Assembly: GCA_022650485.1 (NCBI GenBank)
Contig: JALCPP010000007.1
Location: forward strand, 1 to 64,000
DNA from: Oscillospiraceae bacterium
GTDB taxonomy: Bacteria > Bacillota > Clostridia > Oscillospirales > Acutalibacteraceae
Length of the DNA stretch: 64,000 nt
Direction: 5' to 3'
Numbering within the stretch: the stretch's first letter is position 1; each line of letters opens with the position of its first letter. Below the pieces are notes generated by a model that was not told the DNA's origin, searched no databases, and worked only from the letters and a program-made list of their open reading frames with translations. A program made the translations under genes and the position numbers. Below, piece by piece: positions 17,143 through 24,568 of the stretch.

Positions 17143-17847
17143 ATGATGCATGAAGACAAATTTGATTACGCGAACATAGGGAGGATGATGGATGTTAGCG
17201 CAGTGCGAACCGATGTTATGATGTCCGAAATTGACCAGATGATTGACATTGTAAAAAAATATCACTGCATCTGCGCAAGTCCGATGCCATGGGCGACACG
17301 GTACACTATCGATAAGCTCAATGATACGCCTGATGTGGTGGTAACCGGTGTCGTCGGGTTCCCTGCTGGAGCGGAAACTACTTTTATTAAGACGGCGACT
17401 GCAAAAGAAATGCTGTCGGTCGGCTGCAAAGAGCTTGATATGGTGATTAATGTCAGCGCCCTGAAATCGGGAATGTACAACTTGGTTGAAGATGACATCA
17501 AGGCTGTCGTGGACGCCGCGTGCGGCATTCCCGTTAAAACGATCCTGGAAATCTGTTACCTAACGGATGACGAGATCAAAAAGGCCAGCGAGATCGGAGT
17601 AAAGGCCGGTGCCGCCTACATAAAAACCGGAACGGGTTGGGGGCCGAAACCGACGACGGTGGAAACGATCAGACTCATCCGTTCCACCATCGGCAATGCC
17701 GCGCTGATTAAGGCAGCCGGTGGGGTAAGAAGCCTCGATACCCTGGTGAATATGGTAAATGCGGGCTGTAACCGTTTTGGTATTGGCGTCCGCACGGCGT
17801 CTTCCATTTTGCAGGAAGCTTACATTCGCGCAGGCAAAACTTTTTAA
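17143..17847 (+). CDS. DeoC-like class I aldolase
   Basis: 234 residues from the first of two adjacent ATGs after GGAAGGAGG. Family marks of deoxyribose-phosphate aldolase: VVTGVVGFPAGAE, ELDMVINVSALKSG, KTILEICYLTDDE with a conserved Lys, AGAAYIKTGTGWG with the Schiff-base Lys (~161), and IKAAGGVRSLD. It would cleave a phosphorylated sugar reversibly to an aldehyde and a three-carbon fragment. No pentomutase or nucleoside phosphorylase is nearby; the neighbours are an FGGY kinase, an epimerase and an alcohol dehydrogenase. The substrate may therefore be a kinase product rather than deoxyribose 5-phosphate. First gene of the rightward operon. Confidence 0.85.
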   Translation: MMHEDKFDYANIGRMMDVSAVRTDVMMSEIDQMIDIVKKYHCICASPMPWATRYTIDKLNDTPDVVVTGVVGFPAGAETTFIKTATAKEMLSVGCKELDMVINVSALKSGMYNLVEDDIKAVVDAACGIPVKTILEICYLTDDEIKKASEIGVKAGAAYIKTGTGWGPKPTTVETIRLIRSTIGNAALIKAAGGVRSLDTLVNMVNAGCNRFGIGVRTASSILQEAYIRAGKTF

Positions 17848-17903
17848 CTTCTAATATTTAGATTAATTCAGGCCCAAAATAAAAGAGATTTAGGAGGTTC
17901 CTT

Positions 17904-18878
17904 ATGAAAATCGGATTTTGTACCGTGAATTACTCGGACTGGCCACTTGAGAAAGTCGTTAAACTGGCTGCGAAAAAAGGCTATGAAGCTGTTGAAATTC
18001 CTTCTTACACCGATAACGGCCAGCTTGATCCGGACGAAGTTCTCAAGGGTGAAAATGCCAAAAAGCTGAAAAAAATGGTTGAAGATAACGGGTTGTTTAT
18101 TTCCGGCATCAGCAACCACGCTGACACCATGGCAATTCTTGGCGAAGGAAAAGACGTTGCCCACATTTGCGACAAAACGCCGGAAGAGCAGCACAGATTT
18201 GGAATGAACAGCCTAATCCGCAGCGCTCAGATTGCAAACGCACTTGAGGTTCCGGTTGTCATCGCTTTTACCGGCATCAAAAACATGGGGCATTTCAATG
18301 TTTTCCCATATGCAAAAGGCTGGGAAGAAGAAGAAACTAACTTTGTCGAACGCTTTACGCCCATACTAAAAAAGTTCAAAGAGTATGGAGTGAAGCTTGC
18401 CATCGAACCCCATCCGAACAACATTATTTATGATGTTTACAGCGCGAAACGCGCGGTAGAACTGCTTGACAACCACCCCAACTTCGGTATCAATATGGAT
18501 CCTGCTAATCTGCTCTATACCGGAATCAGCGTAGAAGCGTTTGTGGATGAGCTCAAAGACCGAATTTTTGCGGTACATGCAAAAGATACGCAAATTCTTC
18601 AGCATAATTTAGCCAAAGGTGGATACTGGATGTTCCAAGGCGACTGGGCCGCGCTAAACCATTCCTTCCGCTTTCGCATTCCGGGATGGGGAAGTGTAAA
18701 CTGGAAGAGTCTGATTACTGAACTTTACTTAGCAGGTTACGACGGTGTTTTCAGCTATGAGCACGAAGATGTTACGATGTCTCGTGCCGACGGCATCGAC
18801 AAGACGATCGCTTTTCTCAAGCCGCTGATGATTCACGCCCCTTACGAAGGGCGCAACGATAAGCTTTTTACACGCTGA
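17904..18878 (+). CDS. Sugar phosphate isomerase/epimerase family protein (AP endonuclease 2 fold)
   Basis: 324 residues with AGGAGG nine bases before the ATG. TIM barrel of the xylose isomerase-like family: MKIGFCTVNYSDWPLEKVVKLAAKKGYEAVEIP at the start, then metal-ligand positions in KLAIEPHPNN, FGINMDPANLLYTG, FAVHAKDTQ and FSYEHED. These enzymes use a divalent metal to isomerise or epimerise sugars or act as dehydratases; the exact reaction is not evident. The gene lies between the DeoC-like aldolase and the dehydrogenase and ends 18 bp before the latter. Confidence 0.8.
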   Translation: MKIGFCTVNYSDWPLEKVVKLAAKKGYEAVEIPSYTDNGQLDPDEVLKGENAKKLKKMVEDNGLFISGISNHADTMAILGEGKDVAHICDKTPEEQHRFGMNSLIRSAQIANALEVPVVIAFTGIKNMGHFNVFPYAKGWEEEETNFVERFTPILKKFKEYGVKLAIEPHPNNIIYDVYSAKRAVELLDNHPNFGINMDPANLLYTGISVEAFVDELKDRIFAVHAKDTQILQHNLAKGGYWMFQGDWAALNHSFRFRIPGWGSVNWKSLITELYLAGYDGVFSYEHEDVTMSRADGIDKTIAFLKPLMIHAPYEGRNDKLFTR

Positions 18879-18896
18879 GAGGAGGAAAAAATCAGT

Positions 18897-19973
18897 ATGA
18901 TGCAAAAGACAATGCGCGCTCAGGTAATTACCGAACCTTTCCACATGGAGCTTCGTGAGGTGCCGGTTCCGCAAATTAACGATGATGAAGTGCTGATTAA
19001 GGTCCAGTATTGTGGGATCTGCGGTTCTGACTGGAGCATATACAGTGGAAAGTACGTGAAAGACAGGCTGCCGCTCATCATTGGCCATGAGTTTTTCGGG
19101 ACCATCGCAGAGGTAGGAAAAAACACACGCGGTATCTCCCTGGGCGATCGTGTCAGCGCGGATATTTGCCTGACGTGTGGAACCTGTTATTACTGCCGGC
19201 GCGGTGAAGGGCTGCTCTGCGAAAACTTCCGGCAGATCGGAATCCACACAAAGGACACTTCTGGAGGATACTCGGAATATGTAAAGGTTCCTTGGAAAAA
19301 CATCTACAAAATTCCTGATGAAGTCACTGATTATCAGGCCTCTTTCATAGAACCATTGACGGCCTGTCTTCATGCGTCACGCAATATGGAATGCAAAATG
19401 GCTTCGAGCGTTGTAGTGATCGGTGCGGGTCTGGGTATTATTCACGGTGTTCTGGCAAAACTGCGCGGCGCGACACCGGTCATCGTTATTGACGGCAATC
19501 CGGACCGCCTTGCTATGGCAAAAGAAATGTGCGCCGATTATGTCATCGATTTTACCAAAACGCCCAACACCGTCGCGGAAGTGATGAAACTGACCGGGGG
19601 AATCGGCGCTGATTATGTACTGGAAGCTGTAGGAAACCCTAAAACTTACCAACAGGCGTTTCAAATGGTCCGCAAGGGAGGAAAGGTTGAATCTTTTGGC
19701 ATTTGTGGCAACGATGATACGATTTCTGTCAAACCGGTGGATTTCGTGCTTGGTGAAAAGAAAGTTTCCGGCAGTTGTGCGGGAATCGGCAATGACTGGG
19801 GAGATGCCATTAAATTGCTCCAGTATGGACGCGTTGATCCGACTCCGTTAATTTCAATGGTTGTCCCATTGGAAGAAGCAGAAGATGCGCTGAAAGAGCT
19901 TCGGGAAAATAAAAAACTGGTTAAGGTACTCATAAGCCCGAACATAAAAAAGCGCATTGTCCTGTATAAATAA
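18897..19973 (+). CDS. Zinc-dependent medium-chain alcohol dehydrogenase
   Basis: 358 residues; GGAGG lies upstream of paired ATGs (18897/18900). Catalytic zinc ligands are in CGICGSDW and GHEFFG; structural zinc Cys are in CLTCGTCYYCRRGEGLLC. The Rossmann part reads VVIGAGLGIIHGVLAKLRGATPVIVID: the usual GxGxxG is shifted to GAGLG. It most resembles sorbitol/threonine dehydrogenases and would oxidise a polyol or sugar with NAD. Last gene of the rightward operon. Confidence 0.85.
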   Translation: MMQKTMRAQVITEPFHMELREVPVPQINDDEVLIKVQYCGICGSDWSIYSGKYVKDRLPLIIGHEFFGTIAEVGKNTRGISLGDRVSADICLTCGTCYYCRRGEGLLCENFRQIGIHTKDTSGGYSEYVKVPWKNIYKIPDEVTDYQASFIEPLTACLHASRNMECKMASSVVVIGAGLGIIHGVLAKLRGATPVIVIDGNPDRLAMAKEMCADYVIDFTKTPNTVAEVMKLTGGIGADYVLEAVGNPKTYQQAFQMVRKGGKVESFGICGNDDTISVKPVDFVLGEKKVSGSCAGIGNDWGDAIKLLQYGRVDPTPLISMVVPLEEAEDALKELRENKKLVKVLISPNIKKRIVLYK

Positions 19974-20286
19974 TCAAAGCCAAGCGTTGAATGCGTGGTA
20001 TGCACAAGCCCTAAAAGGGCATGGTACCGGCAAGCATCTTAAGACGCATTGAAAAAAGTCCTCAATCACATCACTTTCCCCACGACTGCTAAAGCAGTTG
20101 AAATCGGCAAAACCAGTGCTGAGTGAATACAAAACAATTGTCATTTCGCTTCGCTCAATACTTGAAAGTTAAAGCATATTAATTCTCACCAGCAGAGCTG
20201 GTGGTTGTTTTCGCTCAAGCTACAACAAAAGTAGGATGGAAGTGAAGATCATTTCCATCCTACTTTTATAAAAGAGGGTGTTTTTC
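19974..20286. other. Gap with hairpins after the dehydrogenase gene
   Basis: There is no gene here. Visible are a short hairpin at GACTGCTAAAGCAGTT (20085-20100), a stem CACCAGC/GCTGGTG followed by TTGTTTT near 20188-20212 that may end the operon, and a long hairpin just before the VOC gene. The many short inverted repeats suggest a decayed mobile-element end, but nothing could be named. Confidence 0.4.
20227..20267. terminator. 15-bp perfect hairpin before the VOC gene
   Basis: Arms 20227-20241 and 20253-20267 pair perfectly and begin with four A and end with four T, so the hairpin can work as terminator in either direction. It ends 20 bases before the VOC start codon, leaving room only for the ribosome site. 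Confidence 0.75.
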
Positions 20287-20679
20287 ATGATAAAAAATCT
20301 TGACCATGTAACCATTAATATCAAAGACGAAGCCAAAACAATTGCATTTTATGAGGGGATTTTAGGGCTAGAATTCATTTGCAGCAAGGATATGGAGGAT
20401 TCAAAAATTTCCTACTTCAAGCTGACGCCGGAAACCAAACTGGAACTGATTGGTTATGATACAGAGGGGCCGTGTGAAACGGTCGCACAAAAAAACAGAG
20501 GCAGCTACCGCCACATTGCACTCGAAACAGATAATCTTGAACAGTTTTGGAAGAAATGTCTCATAAACCATATTCCGATTCGGATGAAGCCCACAGTGAT
20601 GAAGCAACTGGGATGTAAAGGAATTCTAATTGAGGACCCGAACGGCGTTGAAATTGAAATCATCGAAAAAATAAATTAA
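20287..20679 (+). CDS. VOC (glyoxalase/bleomycin resistance) superfamily protein
   Basis: 130 residues from ATG 20287 (GAGGGTG upstream). Two beta-alpha-beta-beta-beta halves are visible: IKNLDHVTINIKDEAKTIAFYEGILGLEF and SYRHIALETDNLEQFWKKC...IEDPNGVEIEIIEK. His in LDHV, Glu in KLELIG, His in YRHIA and Glu in VEIEII match metal-ligand positions of glyoxalase-fold enzymes. The substrate is unknown. It is monocistronic between the sugar set and the ICE tail, and could be late cargo. Confidence 0.8.
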   Translation: MIKNLDHVTINIKDEAKTIAFYEGILGLEFICSKDMEDSKISYFKLTPETKLELIGYDTEGPCETVAQKNRGSYRHIALETDNLEQFWKKCLINHIPIRMKPTVMKQLGCKGILIEDPNGVEIEIIEKIN

Positions 20680-21043
20680 CATTTAATAATGCTTTTAAAA
20701 GTGCGTTACCGTTACATAGAGATTTCATCGATTTCAGTGAAAAGAATATATAGCAACCATATTATCTATTACCATATTTCTATGTATCCAAATTAAATCT
20801 TTTTTATCTCTATTGTAATGTCGGTGTGTTTAGTATCTTTGTTCATAGCAATTTTCATGATTTTTCGGCGATTACTTAACTGCGTTTATAACAAAAAATG
20901 TCGAATTTCAAGTTGTTAACTTGTCTTTCGGCATTTTTTATTACCATTTTTGAAGTTAACATAACCAAAAATCAATGCTGCCGGTTCTCACCTTCCTCTG
21001 TTTCGATTTGCCCAAACCCAAAATTGAAGCGGAGGACTATAAA
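20680..21043. other. AT-rich gap with a terminator
   Basis: No gene is seen. A hairpin with arms around CAAGTT-GTT-AACTTG and outer AAAAATG/CATTTTT (20893-20940) has T-runs at its end and is a likely terminator. The rest is AT-rich and may hold the promoter of the sigma-like gene. Confidence 0.5.
20893..20940 (+). terminator. Terminator upstream of the sigma-like gene
   Basis: Stem-loop with an inner 6-bp stem, an outer interrupted stem and a terminal run of six T; separates the VOC gene from the ICE tail genes. Confidence 0.65.
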
Positions 21044-21469
21044 ATGGTCAAAATCAATCTGAGAAAATACTACCCCGATTTCTATACCACCGACTGCATC
21101 ATCGAAGTGCCGGACAAAATTGCGGCACTCATGGATTTTTCTGAACGCGCCGAAGCTGCATATTACCTGCGGAGATACCGCCATAAAGCGTATTACTCCC
21201 TGGATCGTGGAGACGGCATCGAGTATGACATTCTGTTTGTGTCCATGTCTCCTTGCGAAATCTACGAGCGTAAAGTGACGGTCGAGCAGCTCCGTGCCGC
21301 TATTGCCGCCCTACCGGACAAACAGGCCAAACGCATTTATTCCCATTACATACTCGGTATCAGTCAAGTCGATATTGCACGGGCAGAAGGAGTGGATGCC
21401 CGTAATGTACGCAAGTCAATCAGGAAGGGACTTCGAAACATGGAAATTTTTTTGAAAAATGACCGTTAG
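21044..21469 (+). CDS. Sigma-70-like regulatory protein of ICE tails
   Basis: 141 residues from ATG 21044, preceded by GGAGGACTATAAA; an earlier in-frame ATG lacks a ribosome site. The C-terminal half is a region 4-like helix-turn-helix: VEQLRAAIAALPDKQAKRIYSHYILGISQVDIARAEGVDARNVRKSIRKGLRNMEIFLK. The N-terminal part (KINLRKYYPDFYTTDCIIEVPDKI) is typical of the small sigma-70-like proteins placed before the recombinase in Clostridia ICEs. Likely a transcriptional switch for excision genes; this is inferred from position. Confidence 0.8.
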   Translation: MVKINLRKYYPDFYTTDCIIEVPDKIAALMDFSERAEAAYYLRRYRHKAYYSLDRGDGIEYDILFVSMSPCEIYERKVTVEQLRAAIAALPDKQAKRIYSHYILGISQVDIARAEGVDARNVRKSIRKGLRNMEIFLKNDR

Positions 21470-21835
21470 GTGTATCCTAACAGGCCCCAAAAATGAAAAG
21501 GTTTATGAGGGATAGATTTTTATCCTTCACTGAACCTTGAAAATTGAATAAATGACAAGCCGGATACATACCGCGAGCAGCGGCATGCAGAGAGCCGGGC
21601 GGCGGGTACGCCATGATCTTTCCTTACGCAGAAAAGGGTGATCGATTTCAGCGTAACGGAAAAGGAGCGAAAAGTGCCAGCGCCACAAGCAGAGCAGCGT
21701 CCAATGGACGCAGACGGCTCTGCGGCAATGATCTGTATGCAATGAAACTTCCGTTCAGTCACAGCCCGAGCGTGATAAAACCGTCGCAGGCAATGAGAAC
21801 GGCCCGCCATCATCATGGGGGGAGGTGCGATTCCT

Positions 21836-21877
21836 ATGGTAACAGGTACACCGCCTGTTCGTCCGGAATGTCTGTAA
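21836..21877 (+). CDS. Micro-ORF, 13 codons, possible leader peptide
   Basis: ATG 21836 follows GGGGGGAGGTGCGATTCCT, a strong ribosome site, and encodes MVTGTPPVRPECL before TAA. An in-frame ATG at 21815 would give 20 residues. The Pro-rich peptide with PP and RP pairs could stall ribosomes; together with the terminator-like hairpin 27 bases after the stop this looks like a leader-peptide attenuator. Too short for homology-based support. Confidence 0.4.
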   Translation: MVTGTPPVRPECL

Positions 21878-21904
21878 CATAAAAAAGCAATCGAAACAGA
21901 GGGA

Positions 21905-21970
21905 AAGCCGCGTCGATCATACTTTTTAATCGCAAGATAAATCAACACTTTCGACGCGGCTTATTCTTTT
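21905..21970 (+). terminator. Terminator/attenuator before the small ICE orphan
   Basis: A perfect 12-bp stem, 21905-21916 with 21951-21962, closes a 34-nt loop and is followed by TATTCTTTTTTATTT. It lies between the micro-ORF and the next gene's ribosome site, so read-through would control downstream expression. Confidence 0.7.
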
Positions 21971-21994
21971 TTATTTAGGAAGGAGCATCCGTCT

Positions 21995-22180
21995 ATGGAA
22001 CAGGAAAAATTGCAGCCTGTTTATACGGTGAATCAGCAATCCAGGAAGGTATCCCAGGTACTGACGATAGAGGGATGCAGGGTAAAAGTTAATTATCTTT
22101 CGTCCCATCCGGGAAATGGAAAGGAAAATATACTTGGCAACATTCAAAAATCTTTGCTTGCCGCCTGTCAGCCAAAATGA
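21995..22180 (+). CDS. Small ICE orphan, possibly TnpW-like
   Basis: 61 residues with AGGAAGGAGC upstream of the ATG. It starts MEQEKLQPVYTVNQQSRKVSQVLTIEG and has NYLSSHPGNGKENILGNIQKSLL. The position (between sigma-like gene and recombinase) and the opening resemble the small transposon-encoded TnpW family, but the similarity is short. Fold: probably two strands and a helix. Function unknown. Confidence 0.5.
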   Translation: MEQEKLQPVYTVNQQSRKVSQVLTIEGCRVKVNYLSSHPGNGKENILGNIQKSLLAACQPK

Positions 22181-22308
22181 GTTGGTTGGCATGTTTGCAT
22201 ATATCCAACCAAGGTGCAATAATGATGGTGTACACTGCTCCTTGACAACTGAATATTGAAACGAGCCATATGCATCATCTTTCAGATATTTGAATCGAGG
22301 TTATGTAT

Positions 22309-23952
22309 ATGGATAAAATCATAGATTCTGATGTTTCTCAAAAACGGGTATATTGTCTTTACCGCGTATCGACTCTCGGTCAGGTGGAAAAGGACGACAT
22401 TCCGATGCAGAAGCAGCGCTGCCGCGAGTTCGCGGACGCACAGGGTTGGAAGATTATCAAAGAGTTTTCCGAGAAAGGCGTATCCGGATTCAAGGTATCC
22501 GCAAAAGACCGCGACGTCATTCAGCATATCCAGCAGGATGCAGTCGCCAAAAAGTTTGACATTCTGCTGGTGTTCATGTTCGACCGTCTCGGACGGCGCG
22601 ACGACGAAACACCCTTTGTCGTGGAATGGTTTGTAAAGAACGGCGTTGAAGTCTGGAGTGCAATGGAAGGCCAACAGCGATTCGATTCCCATGTGGACAA
22701 GCTGATGAACTACATCCGCTACTGGCAAGCCTCCGGTGAAAGTCTGAAGACTTCCGTTCGTGTGAAAACGAGGCTGGGACAGCTTACCGAGGAAGGATTA
22801 TACACCGGCGGTTCCATTCCGTTCGGATACCGACTTATAAAGAGAGGCCGTGTCAACAAGCGCAATCGTGAAGTTTACGATCTGGCCGTTGATGAAAACG
22901 AAGCCGAGATTGTTCGCCTGATTTTTCACAAGTATGTTGACGAAGGATTCGGTGCACAACGCCTGTGCCGGTTTCTGCATGACAACGGTATCAAAAGCAG
23001 AGACGGCAAAGGATTCCCCAACACGAGCCTGAACCGCATCATCAAAAACGTCATGTACACGGGCATTCTTAAGAACGGCGACAGCCAATCACAGTATATC
23101 GACGCTCTGCGGATTATCGATGACGATGTATTTGCCCACGCGCAGGATATCATGCGGCAGAGGACCCAACCCCACAGTTCTGTTCCGCTCAACTGCAAAG
23201 GAAAGTCTCTGCTGGTGGGAAATATCTTCTGTGCCCACTGCGGCAACCGGCTGACGCTGACGACCAGCGGGAGAAAGAAAAAGATGCCGGACGGCACCGT
23301 CCAGAAGGAAATCCGAATGCGATATCAATGTCATTACAAGGTACGACACCCCGGGGAATGTGAAGGACAGTCGGGTTATTCCGTAAAGAAAGTCGATGCG
23401 ATAGTTGATCAACTCATTCGCATGAAATTCTCTGAAATCACGGCGGCGTCGGAATCAGAAATTCTTTCCGGCCAACATGCAAAAGATATTGAACTAGCAA
23501 AGTCAAAGTACGAAATGGCAAAAACACATCTGCTGAACAAACAAAAAGAGCTTGACGAATACAAAAACGAAACTCTCAAAGTCATTCGCGGCGAGAGCAG
23601 GATGAGCGTCGATCTGCTGAACACAATGGTAGTGGAAACCGATGGGAAGATCAAAGAGGCGCAGGCGGCTTTGGATGCGGCAGACGCAGAATTAAAGGAG
23701 CTACTCGAAACCTCGGAAAACCGAAAGCGCGAGTATGACCGGCTTCTGAGCTGGGCGGACCTGTACGACAAAAGCTCCTTTGCGGCAAAGAAAATGATTG
23801 TGTCACAGTTTATCAAGGCTGTCCGCGTCGGCAGGGACTACAATATCGAAGTAGACTTCAACGTCTCCTTTGACGAGTTTCAAAGTTTCTGCGGCGTGAA
23901 AGCCAAAGAAAGCGTAGAGGCGAAAGATACGGCAATTGTACGCACAGCATGA
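22309..23952 (+). CDS. Large serine recombinase (ICE integrase)
   Basis: 547 residues from ATG 22309 (GAGG eight bases upstream; ATG 22303 two codons earlier is too close). Resolvase domain 1-150: YRVSTLGQ with nucleophile Ser21, then MQKQRCREFADAQGW, FMFDRLGRRDDE with catalytic Arg. The recombinase domain follows (~160-270: GGSIPFGYRLIKRG, VDENEAEIVRLIF, NTSLNRIIKNVMYTGIL), then a zinc ribbon (CAHCGNRLTL with a second pair near CHYKVRHPGEC) and a long coiled coil (~385-490). It cuts and rejoins attachment sites to integrate and excise the ICE. The stop codon lies 42 bp from tRNA-Ala. Confidence 0.9.
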   Translation: MDKIIDSDVSQKRVYCLYRVSTLGQVEKDDIPMQKQRCREFADAQGWKIIKEFSEKGVSGFKVSAKDRDVIQHIQQDAVAKKFDILLVFMFDRLGRRDDETPFVVEWFVKNGVEVWSAMEGQQRFDSHVDKLMNYIRYWQASGESLKTSVRVKTRLGQLTEEGLYTGGSIPFGYRLIKRGRVNKRNREVYDLAVDENEAEIVRLIFHKYVDEGFGAQRLCRFLHDNGIKSRDGKGFPNTSLNRIIKNVMYTGILKNGDSQSQYIDALRIIDDDVFAHAQDIMRQRTQPHSSVPLNCKGKSLLVGNIFCAHCGNRLTLTTSGRKKKMPDGTVQKEIRMRYQCHYKVRHPGECEGQSGYSVKKVDAIVDQLIRMKFSEITAASESEILSGQHAKDIELAKSKYEMAKTHLLNKQKELDEYKNETLKVIRGESRMSVDLLNTMVVETDGKIKEAQAALDAADAELKELLETSENRKREYDRLLSWADLYDKSSFAAKKMIVSQFIKAVRVGRDYNIEVDFNVSFDEFQSFCGVKAKESVEAKDTAIVRTA

Positions 23953-23956
23953 GAGC

Positions 23957-23989
23957 AAAAAAAGAGGAAATCTTTCAACAGATTTCCTC
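23957..23989 (-). terminator. Terminator of tRNA-Ala
   Basis: 10-bp perfect stem (23964-23973 with 23980-23989), 6-nt loop; on the minus strand it is followed by seven T. It sits five bases after the tRNA 3' end and almost touches the recombinase gene. Confidence 0.85.
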
Positions 23990-23994
23990 ATACA

Positions 23995-24070
23995 TGGTGG
24001 ACCTGAACGGGATCGAACCGTCGACCTCTCGGATGCGAACCGAACGCTCTCCCAGCTGAGCTACAGGCCC
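23995..24070 (-). tRNA. tRNA-Ala (anticodon CGC)
   Basis: 76 nt with encoded CCA. Acceptor GGGCCTG/CAGGTCC carries the G3-U70 wobble that identifies tRNA-Ala; D arm GCTC/GAGC, anticodon loop TTCGCAT gives CGC for codon GCG, T arm GACGG-TTCGATC-CCGTT. The gene abuts the ICE recombinase on its 3' side and a tandem repeat array on its 5' side. Confidence 0.95.
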
Positions 24071-24377
24071 ATGTGTTATTCAATTTTGTGATGTGACCCG
24101 CGTGGCTGCCAAGTTGAGTTACGTACCGTTGCGAAAACCGTTCCGCGTGCTCTCCCAGCTGAGCTACAGGCCCATGTGTTATTCAATTTTGTGATGTGAC
24201 CCGCGTGACTGCCAAGTGAGTTACGCACCGTTGCTAAAACCGTTCCGCGTGCTCTCCCAGCTGAGCTACAGGCCCATGTGTTATTCAATTTTGTGATGTG
24301 ACCCGCGTGACTGCCAAGTGAGTTACGCACCGTTGCGAAAACCGTTCCGCGTGCTCTCCCAGCTGAGCTACAGGCCC
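24071..24377 (-). repeat. Three tandem ~102-bp repeats with tRNA-Ala 5' fragments
   Basis: Units are 24071-24173 (103 bp), 24174-24275 (102) and 24276-24377 (102), nearly identical (a few substitutions and one indel). Each unit ends, read on plus, with the same 25 bases that form the first 25 nt of the intact tRNA-Ala on minus (acceptor 5' strand and D arm). After that the sequence departs from the tRNA, so no unit has an anticodon loop, T arm or CCA. Part of each unit (GTAACTCACTTGGCAG-like on minus) resembles a second, decayed D arm. The flank after the intact tRNA and after units 1 and 2 is the same, ATGTGTTATTC; after unit 3 it changes. The array looks like tandem duplication at the ICE attachment region. 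Confidence 0.85.
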
Positions 24378-24568
24378 ATCTATTCTTATTGAAAGTTTTG
24401 ACAACGTATAATATTATATCATGTCACAGTAAAGATTGCAACTATTAATTTCATCTTTTCACTGTTTTCTAAAGAATTCTTGCATTACAATTGATTCTCA
24501 CAATCTGTCCTAAATCATATAGAAGCCCTTCGGCTGCTGCCGAGGGGCTTCCGTTAGGTTTTAGCAGA
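24378..24568. other. Gap between repeat array and peptidase operon
   Basis: AT-rich sequence (likely tRNA promoter side) and a 13-bp hairpin at 24522-24551 that ends the leftward peptidase operon. No gene seen. Confidence 0.5.
24522..24551 (-). terminator. Terminator-like hairpin after the M24 peptidase gene
   Basis: 13-bp stem with one wobble and a 4-nt loop (24522-24534 with 24539-24551). The T-run on minus is weak (TATATGATTT). Confidence 0.6.

Larger units (their letters stand above)
21470..21994 (+). ncRNA. Structured ICE leader region with micro-ORF
   Basis: There is no ordinary gene in this 525-bp gap. Within it AGGAGCGAAAAGTGCCAGCGCCACAAGC-like GC-rich sequence, several short inverted repeats, a micro-ORF at 21836-21877 and a strong hairpin at 21905-21962 succeed each other. 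I recall very similar sequence in the same place in other Clostridia ICEs, which would mean conservation of an RNA or leader rather than of a protein, but this needs alignment. It probably forms the untranslated leader and attenuator of the recombinase genes. Confidence 0.4.
1..23994. mobile_element. Right part of an integrative conjugative element (ICE)
   Basis: The stretch carries a set of genes typical of Clostridia ICEs: the giant helicase/methylase, DUF3849, MobC, CD1845 and relaxase, then cargo, then a sigma-70-like factor, small orphans and a large serine recombinase as last gene. The recombinase stop codon is 42 bp from tRNA-Ala, so the right boundary is placed between the recombinase and the tRNA or its repeat array; the exact attachment core is not visible. 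The left end, coupling protein and type IV secretion genes lie outside the window. Two cargo blocks differ from the backbone: an AT-rich restriction-type operon (2.9-9.0 kb) and a sugar gene set (12.6-20.0 kb). Family assignment is from gene content and order; the boundary is inference. Confidence 0.75.

Noticed and set aside
21613-21882. 89-codon open frame in the ICE leader
   Set aside because: No ribosome site and basic, unlikely composition; the micro-ORF in another frame has the strong ribosome site.
24076-24330. 84-codon repeat-containing open frame across the tRNA fragments
   Set aside because: It translates the tandem tRNA-derived repeat; no ribosome site and internal repetition explain it.
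24071-24377. CRISPR-like array
   Set aside because: Units are contiguous ~102-bp tandem copies without unique spacers and contain tRNA-Ala sequence.
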